NCBI GenBank assembly: GCA_046727175.1
Contig: JBKPCD010000272.1
Coordinates: 1 to 33,971 of the forward strand
DNA length: 33,971 nt
From: JBKPCD01 sp046727175
Lineage (GTDB): Bacteria > Acidobacteriota > Vicinamibacteria > Vicinamibacterales > 2-12-FULL-66-21
Reading direction: 5' to 3'
This document shows positions 24,610 through 30,498 of this stretch, piece after piece. Position 1 is the first letter of the stretch; the number at the start of each line of letters is the position of its first letter. The notes under the pieces were generated by a model. That model did no database searches, was not told the origin of the DNA, and worked only from the letters and a program-made list of their open reading frames with translations. The position numbers and the translations under genes are program-made.

Positions 24610-24611
24610 TG

Positions 24612-24682
24612 CCGGGGCCCGGGGCCGGGGACCGGGGCCGGGGGCCGGGGACCAGGCGCCGGGGTCCGGGGACCCGGAGCCG
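24612..24682. repeat. CCGGGGN heptamer tandem array, G-quadruplex-prone
   Basis: About ten tandem units of 6-7 bases, CCGGGG followed by a variable base, start two bases after the stop codon of the PLP-enzyme gene. The array fills most of the 99-base gap between convergent genes. The plus strand has more than eight runs of three or four G with short loops, so an intramolecular G-quadruplex is plausible in single-stranded DNA or RNA. Later units are degenerate. Confidence 0.75.
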
Positions 24683-24708
24683 AAGACTATCAGCGGAGCA
24701 CCGTTAAT

Positions 24709-25500
24709 TCAGTTCTGCGGAGCACGACCCGAGTCCGGTTTCGCAGTCCGGTGCATCACCCACGCATCGATGACTCTCGCGGACTGTTTCCGCTGAACCA
24801 CCGTCGGATAATCCTTTTCGTTGAGCGCGATCCCCAACCGCTCACGGTTGAAGCGGCTGATTTTCTCGACGCCAGACATCAGTTCGGATGCGCCCACGCC
24901 AACACGTTGGAGTACGACGATGGCAATCGCGTCGCACATGAGCTCAAGCTGCTGGACCTGCTGATGATCCCCCAATGTCTTGGCCCGTTCGTATTCCAGC
25001 CAGACGTACTCGTGGCCGATTTCGTGGGCGACTGCCGACTGCAACTCTCGCGTGTTCAGCAGCGCCAGCGCGGCTTCCGAGATCAAGACGATCGCCCGCG
25101 CGTGCAAGCCGATGGCTGACTGCGGAACGTTGACGACCTTGATTTCGTACACCGAATCGCGGTCGGCCGCCTGTAGCAGCGGTATGAGAGCGGCCAGCTT
25201 CTGCCGAGCACCAGCCCCGAGGTTCAGCACCTCACCCTCCTGCGGTAGCCCCCCCAGGATACGGGCCTTCTCTTCAGCCGAGACCCGCATGGGGCGAGCC
25301 GCGTCGAGCAAGGCCGCAAAGCTGTCGGGATCCGCGGTGAGAAGCTCGCGGGGACTGGAGACTCCGAGCGATTGGCTGTGGGCCTCCGCAGCCGTAAGGA
25401 GCACGGCTGTGAGCACCAGGGCGGTGGACCGCGCCGCCCCGAAACGGCGTAGACTGTCGGCGATTCCAAGAGTTCGAGGACGTGTGGGTGTGTGTGGCAT
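24709..25500 (-). CDS. Exported M48-like zinc metallopeptidase
   Basis: A 263-residue protein. Arginines and a hydrophobic run (ALVLTAVLLTAAEA, residues about 27-40) form an export signal ending near HSQS. The catalytic motif is H159-E160-I-G-H163, followed by the likely third zinc ligand E186 in LELMCDAIAI, the arrangement of M48 (HtpX/Oma1-like) gluzincins. It lacks the extra membrane helices of HtpX, so it is a soluble periplasmic form; a chaperone-protease role like BepA would be a guess. The ATG at 25500 has no clear ribosome-binding site and sits in one arm of an inverted repeat shared with the divergent region. Confidence 0.8.
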   Translation of the reverse strand: MPHTPTRPRTLGIADSLRRFGAARSTALVLTAVLLTAAEAHSQSLGVSSPRELLTADPDSFAALLDAARPMRVSAEEKARILGGLPQEGEVLNLGAGARQKLAALIPLLQAADRDSVYEIKVVNVPQSAIGLHARAIVLISEAALALLNTRELQSAVAHEIGHEYVWLEYERAKTLGDHQQVQQLELMCDAIAIVVLQRVGVGASELMSGVEKISRFNRERLGIALNEKDYPTVVQRKQSARVIDAWVMHRTAKPDSGRAPQN

Positions 25501-25526
25501 GAGCCGACGCTAGGCAGCGGCTCATG
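25498..25526. promoter_or_regulatory. Perfect 9+11+9 inverted repeat between divergent genes
   Basis: CATGAGCCG (25498-25506) and its exact complement CGGCTCATG (25518-25526) flank an 11-base spacer. The left arm contains the start codon of the M48-like gene. The region lies 65 bases upstream of the regulator gene at 25591, so the repeat could be an operator for that winged-helix regulator. Confidence 0.4.
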
Positions 25527-25590
25527 AGCAAGTCCTTTGAGGCGGGACAGGCGCGTCGAAGGAAATCCAGAGGATTCGCTAAGAAGGCGT

Positions 25591-27579
25591 ATGTCGGGCG
25601 GGAACAGCGAGTTGTACCGATTCGGCTCGTATCAACTGGACGTGCGACGAAGGGTCTTCATGCACGACGAGCGGATGGTGCCGCTCGCACCGAAGACGTT
25701 CGATCTCCTGTTGTTGCTACTGCGGAACCCGGGACGCGCCTTTTCGAAGCAGGAATTGATGACCGCCCTCTGGCCCGACACGTTCGTCGAAGAGGCGAAC
25801 CTGTCGTTTCAGATCTCGACGCTGCGCAAGGCGCTCGGAGACGAGGGCGCCCGCTGGATCGAGACGGTCCCGAAACACGGATATCGGTTCGGCGGCGACG
25901 TGAGATCGACCGCTCTCGCGGCGATTGAGTCGTCCGAACCGAGCGTGGCGATCCCTTCTCCTGTGCCTCCGGCGCGCCAGCTCCCGAGACGGACGCGCTA
26001 TCTCGCGGTCCTTGCCGTGGCAGCGCTCCTCGCGCTGACCTCATACATCGTGCTGGTGTTGAAACGAGCGCCAACTGCGAGGGCACACGCCCCAGCGGCG
26101 GTGCCGTTGACGGCATACCCGGGATTCGAAAACTCTCCCAGTCTCTCACCTGACGGGAGCCAGGTCGCGTTCTCCTGGAACGGTCCCGACCAGGACAACT
26201 TCGATATCTACGTCAAGCTCGTTGGCCCTGGCGAACCGGTGCGGTTGACGAACGACCCTGCCCGGGACGACAACCCGGCATGGTCACCGGACGGACGGCT
26301 GATCGCGTTCCTGCGATTCAGGAGCTACATCAGCGCGGACTTGTTCGTCACCCCAGCACTGGGTGGCGCCGAACACAAGCTCGCCAGCATCAGCCTGCGA
26401 AGGCGCGCGATTGGTTCGGCAAGCCGGGTAACAACCGGATCGATCGGCAACCTCCTCTGTTGGACGCCGGACGGGAAGTGGATCGCGTTCGGCGGCGGAC
26501 CTTCGGAGGACGAACCACGCGGCATCTGGCTAATCCGGCCGGACGGGTCAGTTCTGCAACGCCTTACCGAGATAACCGCTCACGACGTGGGTGACTGGGG
26601 TCCGGCGTTCTCCTCGGATGGCCGTTACCTGGCATTCATGCGAGAACGGACGGTTGGGGGGTCCGCGATTTACGTGCTTCCGTTGACGCCTGGCGTGATG
26701 CCGGCCGGCCCTCCCGTACCGATGACGCACGACAGCACGGCCAAGCGAGGACTCGCCTGGACGCCAGATGGCCACGAACTTCTGTTTTCGCGTTCCGGGC
26801 ACCTAGGCCTGTCGCGGCTCTACACGATCAGCGCCACACCGACAACCGAAGCATCGGAAGTGGACCCGGAGCTCCTGCCGTTCGGAGAGCAGGCCACATC
26901 ACTCAGCATTTCGAGGACTGGCCGTCTCGTGTACTCCGCTCAGTTCAGGGACGCGGCTATCTGGAGAGTTGTGGCTAATGGGGACGGGACACTCTCGACC
27001 GCCACTCCTATCGCACCGTCCACCTTCGATGAGCAAACCCCGGCGTATTCACCTGACGGCAAACGGCTCGCGTTCGCGTCGACCCGTTCCGGTGTCGAGG
27101 AGATCTGGCTGTCGAATGCCGACGGAACGAACCCGATCCAGATGACGTCGACAGGTGGGCCGATGTGCGCCAACCCGCAGTGGTCGCCGGACAGCCGGAC
27201 GATTCTCTTCAACTCACGCCGCGAGGGTTCGTCCGATCTCTATCTTCTCAATCCGGACAGCGGCGGCGTGCGCCGCATCACCGACGACGCAGCCGAGGAT
27301 GTCGAACCTCGATGGTCGCGGGACGGACGCACGATTTACTTCGGATCGAACAGGACCGGCCGCCACGAACTCTGGAAAATGCCGGCCGGCGGAGGTCCGG
27401 CAGTGCGCATGACGAAGCAGGGAGGACATACCGCGATGGAATCGGTCGATGGTCGGTTCCTTTATTACGCGAAAGATGACAGATCCCCGACGTCGATCTG
27501 GCGTGTGCCGGTCGGCGGAGGCGAGGAACAGCCGGTCGTCGAGGGCCTGAGCTATCCGTTGAACTTCGGTGGTTGCTGA
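25591..27579 (+). CDS. Winged-helix regulator with membrane helix and TolB-like propeller, frameshifted near its end
   Basis: ATG 25591 follows AAGAAGG and gives 662 residues; a TTG at 25537 is less likely. Residues about 8-108 are an OmpR/PhoB-type winged helix (LAPKTFDLLLLLLRNPGRAFSK through KHGYRFGG). One membrane helix (about 135-157) follows, then a periplasmic propeller with repeated PD40/TolB blades (SPSLSPDGSQVAFSW, NPAWSPDGRLIAF, TPAYSPDGKRLAF, NPQWSPDSRTILF and others). This is the CadC-like one-component layout common in Acidobacteriota: the propeller would sense and the winged helix bind DNA. The frame ends at NFGGC-stop, although the family sequence continues in the next frame to 27790, so one extra G at 27568/27569 truncates it by about 71 residues, roughly the last blade. 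This may be a real mutation or a sequencing error. Confidence 0.88.
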   Translation: MSGGNSELYRFGSYQLDVRRRVFMHDERMVPLAPKTFDLLLLLLRNPGRAFSKQELMTALWPDTFVEEANLSFQISTLRKALGDEGARWIETVPKHGYRFGGDVRSTALAAIESSEPSVAIPSPVPPARQLPRRTRYLAVLAVAALLALTSYIVLVLKRAPTARAHAPAAVPLTAYPGFENSPSLSPDGSQVAFSWNGPDQDNFDIYVKLVGPGEPVRLTNDPARDDNPAWSPDGRLIAFLRFRSYISADLFVTPALGGAEHKLASISLRRRAIGSASRVTTGSIGNLLCWTPDGKWIAFGGGPSEDEPRGIWLIRPDGSVLQRLTEITAHDVGDWGPAFSSDGRYLAFMRERTVGGSAIYVLPLTPGVMPAGPPVPMTHDSTAKRGLAWTPDGHELLFSRSGHLGLSRLYTISATPTTEASEVDPELLPFGEQATSLSISRTGRLVYSAQFRDAAIWRVVANGDGTLSTATPIAPSTFDEQTPAYSPDGKRLAFASTRSGVEEIWLSNADGTNPIQMTSTGGPMCANPQWSPDSRTILFNSRREGSSDLYLLNPDSGGVRRITDDAAEDVEPRWSRDGRTIYFGSNRTGRHELWKMPAGGGPAVRMTKQGGHTAMESVDGRFLYYAKDDRSPTSIWRVPVGGGEEQPVVEGLSYPLNFGGC

Positions 27580-27790
27580 TCGCGGTATCTACTTTCTCGC
27601 CCTCGGCGACACGGCGCAGAAGACGTCCATTGACTTCTTCGAGTTCGCGACGGGTAGAAGAACAACGGTTCTGAACGTGGGCAAGGAGTGGTGGTTCGGC
27701 ATGGCCCTCTCGCCGGACCAGAAGTCGCTGCTGTATTCGGTGATCGACAACGCCGGCAGCAACCTGATGCTCGTCGACAAGATTCGCTAG
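27569..27790 (+). pseudogene. Frameshifted C-terminal end of the preceding propeller regulator
   Basis: This frame continues the preceding protein: VVADRGIYFLALGDTAQ, then FFEFATGRRTTVLNVG, MALSPDQKSLLYSVID and NLMLVDKIR. The collapsed paralog downstream has the same sequence read straight through (NFVVADKGLYFLAIGDA), which shows where the frame should continue. Removing one G at 27568/27569 restores an uninterrupted 732-residue protein. It is unlikely to be expressed independently. Confidence 0.85.
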
Positions 27791-27805
27791 GCAGGAAAAC
27801 ACACG

Positions 27806-28468
27806 GTGCTGACGCGCGGCGACAGCGATTTGTACGAGTTCGGGTCGTATCGGCTCGACGTACGCCGACGCGTCTTCGTGCACAGCGATCAGGTCGTGCC
27901 GCTCGCGCCGAAGACGTTCGAGCTGCTGTTGCTGTTGCTGCGCAATCCGGGCCGCGCCTTCTCGAAGCAGGAGCTGATGACGGCGCTCTGGCCCGACACG
28001 TTCGTCGAAGAGGCCAACCTGTCGTTCCAGATCTCGATGCTTCACAAGGCGCTTGGAGAAGAGGGCTCCCGATGGGTCGAGACCGTCCCGAAGCATGGAT
28101 ACCGATTCGCAGGCCAGGTCAACCCGGGCGCGTCGGCAGAGCCGGCTCGAGTTGGCACGGTCTCCCCCTCCGAAACACCTGTTCGGCGATCGGGGAGCAG
28201 AAATGCCTGGCTCGCCGGCATCGTCGCAACGGCGCTCGTCATTGGCGCGTACATGATCTTCACCAAGAGATCAGCGCCGACCTCGCACGGTGCGGTGCCT
28301 GCAAGGGCGACACCATTGACGTCGTACGAGGGAGTCGAGATCGGTCCCAGCCTCTCGCCAGATGGCAGTCAAGTCGCGTTCGCGTGGAACGGTCCATCCC
28401 AGGACAATTTCGACATCTATATAAAACTCGTCGGGCCTGGAGAGCCAATCCGATTGTCGAAGGACTGA
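27806..28468 (+). CDS. Truncated paralog: winged-helix regulator without its propeller
   Basis: A 220-residue product with GTG start 27806, 15 bases after the previous gene. It is a tandem paralog of the regulator at 25591: the winged helix (VPLAPKTFELLLLLLRNPGR and on) and the membrane helix (about 134-152, WLAGIVATALVIGAYMIF) are intact. The first blade is kept to GPGEPIRLSKD, then a stop. Beyond it the sequence jumps to the last part of the propeller in another frame, so about 1.29 kb of the ancestral gene is missing. It could still make a membrane-tethered DNA-binding protein that no longer senses, or may be a dying gene. Confidence 0.7.
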   Translation: MLTRGDSDLYEFGSYRLDVRRRVFVHSDQVVPLAPKTFELLLLLLRNPGRAFSKQELMTALWPDTFVEEANLSFQISMLHKALGEEGSRWVETVPKHGYRFAGQVNPGASAEPARVGTVSPSETPVRRSGSRNAWLAGIVATALVIGAYMIFTKRSAPTSHGAVPARATPLTSYEGVEIGPSLSPDGSQVAFAWNGPSQDNFDIYIKLVGPGEPIRLSKD

Positions 28469-28706
28469 GCTACTCGTTGAACTTCGTAGTGGCTGATAAA
28501 GGGCTCTACTTCCTCGCCATCGGCGATGCGCCAAAAGGACATCGATCGATTTCTTCGAGTTCGCGACCGGGAAGAGAACGACCGTTCTCGAGCTGGGGAA
28601 GGAACACTGGTGGGGGATGGCATTATCGCCGGACCAGCATTCGCTGCTCTATTCAGTGGTCGACAGTGCGGGCAGCAACCTGATGCGGGTGGACCATTTT
28701 CAGTGA
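28456..28706 (+). pseudogene. Remnant of the propeller C-terminus of the truncated paralog
   Basis: In the frame beginning at 28456 the sequence reads VEGLSYSLNFVVADKGLYFLAIGDA, matching the end of the neighbouring regulator. A second frame change near 28530 leads into TSIDFFEFATGKRTTVLELG, MALSPDQHSLLYSVVD and NLMRVDHFQ, with stop TGA at 28704-28706. So the paralog now lies in three successive frames. No start codon or ribosome-binding site supports expression of this piece. Confidence 0.82.
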
Positions 28707-28764
28707 GTCGTCGCCCACAGCGGCCAGCGTTGGAAACACTCTCATCGATGAAGGTCTGACACGG

Positions 28765-30195
28765 ATGGATCCCTCTTCCCAGCTTCGACTCCAAGAGAGC
28801 CTCACCGAGGTTCATCGGCTGCTCGCCAAGCACCGGCTGCTCGAAACCGTCGCACGGCGGCAGGAGACGCCGAAGAGCGCGCTGCTCGAGCAGATGCAGC
28901 ATCGACAGAACCTCGTCGAGCTGCACAAGCGTCTGAAGCGACTGCACCCCGCTGACGTGGCCCACATTCTGGAGTCGCTGCCGCTCGACGATCGTTCGGT
29001 CGTCTGGCGTGAGCTGACGTCGAGTGCCGCCGCGCAGGCGCTCGTCGAAGTCAGTGCCGGCATCCGAGAATCGCTCGTCGAGAACACGCCCCAGGCGGAT
29101 CTCGTCAGGATGCTACGCGAGCTCGACGCGGACGATTTGCGGTATCTCTCGGAATCGCTGGCGGACGAAATCGTTCAGGAAATCGCGGCCGTCCTCGACG
29201 CCCGCGACCGCACGTGGGTCGAAGAGAGCCGAGCCTACGGCGAATCGACAGCGGCGCGGCTCATGATGCAGGACGCGCTCAGCCTGCGCGAGTCGCAGAC
29301 GGTCGCAGAAGCGATCGCCATCATCCGTCGACGTGGGAGCCTTCCCTCTCAAACAGACCGTCTCTTCGTCGTCGACACGCGAAACGTCCTGATCGGATCG
29401 ATCGGCCTCGGCGTCCTGCTCATTGCCGATCCATCGGCGCCCGTCACTTCGATCATGGATGCGAACGTCCAGGCGTTTCACCCGTACGCCGAAGCCCGCG
29501 AGATCGCCAAGGCGTTCGAACGCTACGACCTCCTGTCGGCGCCGATTGTGGACGATCGCGGAAAGCTGCTGGGCAGGGTCACCGCAGATGCGGTGATGGA
29601 CTTCATTCGCACGTCGTCAGGCAACGAGGTGCTCGCCCTGGCCGGTCTCCGAAAGGCGGAAGATCTCTTCGCGCCGGTCTTGGACTCCGCGAGAAACCGC
29701 TGGCCCTGGCTTGCGGTGAATCTCGCGACCGCGTTCATCGCGTCTCGGGTCATCGGTGCCTTCGAGCACACGATCCAGCAGCTCGTTGCGCTCGCGACGC
29801 TGATGCCGATCGTGGCGAGCGTGGGCGGCAACACTGGCAATCAGACCGTCGCTCTCGTGATTCGCGGTCTCGCGCTCGATCAGATCACGCCGTCGAGCGG
29901 CGTCCACTTGCTGCGGAAGGAGCTGACCGTCAGCCTGCTCAATGGGCTGCTGTGGGGAACCGTAGTCGGTCTGTTCGCGATGATCGTCTATCGATCGCCC
30001 TCGCTCGGGATCGTCATGAGCGGCGCCGTCCTGCTGAACCTGATCGTCGCTGCGCTCGTCGGCGTCTTCGTCCCGATCGTCCTCTCTCGAATTGGCCGCG
30101 ATCCCGCGCAAGGCTCGAGCGTCATGCTGACGTTCATCACCGACAGCATGGGGTTCTTCTTATTCCTCGGGCTAGCGAATCTGTTCCTTCTGTGA
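28765..30195 (+). CDS. mgtE: Magnesium transporter MgtE
   Basis: A 476-residue channel-type Mg2+ transporter. In order: an N-terminal helical MgtE_N domain (about 1-160, with LKRLHPADVAHILESLP and DDLRYLSESLADE), two CBS domains (about 160-290; RLMMQDALSLRESQTVAEAI, VTSIMDANVQAFHPYA), and five membrane helices including the pore motif MPIVASVGGNTGNQ and the ion-site segment TFITDSMGFFLFL. All the usual parts are present. The N and CBS domains sense cytoplasmic Mg2+ and gate the pore. Only 58 bases separate it from the upstream pseudogene, too few for an M-box riboswitch. AAGG lies about 10 bases before ATG 28765. The stop overlaps the start of a small membrane protein gene. Confidence 0.95.
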   Translation: MDPSSQLRLQESLTEVHRLLAKHRLLETVARRQETPKSALLEQMQHRQNLVELHKRLKRLHPADVAHILESLPLDDRSVVWRELTSSAAAQALVEVSAGIRESLVENTPQADLVRMLRELDADDLRYLSESLADEIVQEIAAVLDARDRTWVEESRAYGESTAARLMMQDALSLRESQTVAEAIAIIRRRGSLPSQTDRLFVVDTRNVLIGSIGLGVLLIADPSAPVTSIMDANVQAFHPYAEAREIAKAFERYDLLSAPIVDDRGKLLGRVTADAVMDFIRTSSGNEVLALAGLRKAEDLFAPVLDSARNRWPWLAVNLATAFIASRVIGAFEHTIQQLVALATLMPIVASVGGNTGNQTVALVIRGLALDQITPSSGVHLLRKELTVSLLNGLLWGTVVGLFAMIVYRSPSLGIVMSGAVLLNLIVAALVGVFVPIVLSRIGRDPAQGSSVMLTFITDSMGFFLFLGLANLFLL

Positions 30196-30374
30196 TCTTC
30201 GTTCTTGTCTTGGCCGGCGCGTGCGCGGTCGCCATCGCCGCGTCGATCGTCATGTCATGGGCGAGCAACCGGTCCGCGCTTTGGAACATGGTGTTCGGTG
30301 GCGCGCTGGTGTTCGGTATTTTCGCGGCGATCGCGATGCTCGTGATCGTCATGACACGTAGAGCTTTCGGGTGA
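30192..30374 (+). CDS. Small two-helix membrane protein coupled to mgtE
   Basis: A 60-residue protein whose GTG overlaps the mgtE stop by four bases (GTGA at 30192-30195). Two hydrophobic helices (VIFVLVLAGACAVAIAASIV and VFGGALVFGIFAAIAMLVIVM) are joined by a short polar loop (SWASNRSALWN), with a basic C-terminus (TRRAFG). No family is recognised. Overlap with mgtE suggests translation together with it, so a small accessory subunit is possible. The longer open frame upstream is only the shadow of mgtE. Confidence 0.6.
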   Translation: MIFVLVLAGACAVAIAASIVMSWASNRSALWNMVFGGALVFGIFAAIAMLVIVMTRRAFG

Positions 30375-30440
30375 GCCTCCTTTCTTCTCCCTTCTTCCTC
30401 GTCTTTTCTTAATACTCGCGGGGCCCCACCCCCGCTCGCG

Positions 30441-30466
30441 CGGCGGACCGCGTTCGCGGCCCGCCG
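30441..30466. terminator. Strong GC-rich hairpin after the mgtE operon
   Basis: 11-base arms (30441-30451 and 30456-30466, 10 of 11 paired) around the tetraloop GTTC. It lies between the small membrane protein gene and the M14 gene. No T tract follows, so it would be an L-shaped terminator at best, and it lies just upstream of the M14 promoter. Confidence 0.35.
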
Positions 30467-30485
30467 CAGCCGCAGGCGCTTCGGC

Positions 30486-30491
30486 TATACT
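30486..30491 (+). promoter_or_regulatory. -10 box TATACT placed for a leaderless M14 transcript
   Basis: TATACT is one base from the TATAAT consensus and ends seven bases before the ATG at 30499, with no ribosome-binding site between. Transcription would start at or one base before the ATG. No -35 match is seen 17 bases upstream. Confidence 0.45.
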
Positions 30492-30498
30492 CCGCGCC

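Noticed and set aside
24612..24682. Possible CRISPR array
   Set aside because: Units are only 6-7 bases with no spacers and no cas genes nearby; it is a simple tandem array.
28707..28764. M-box or other Mg2+ riboswitch before mgtE
   Set aside because: The gap is 58 bases, too short for an M-box, and shows no matching helices.
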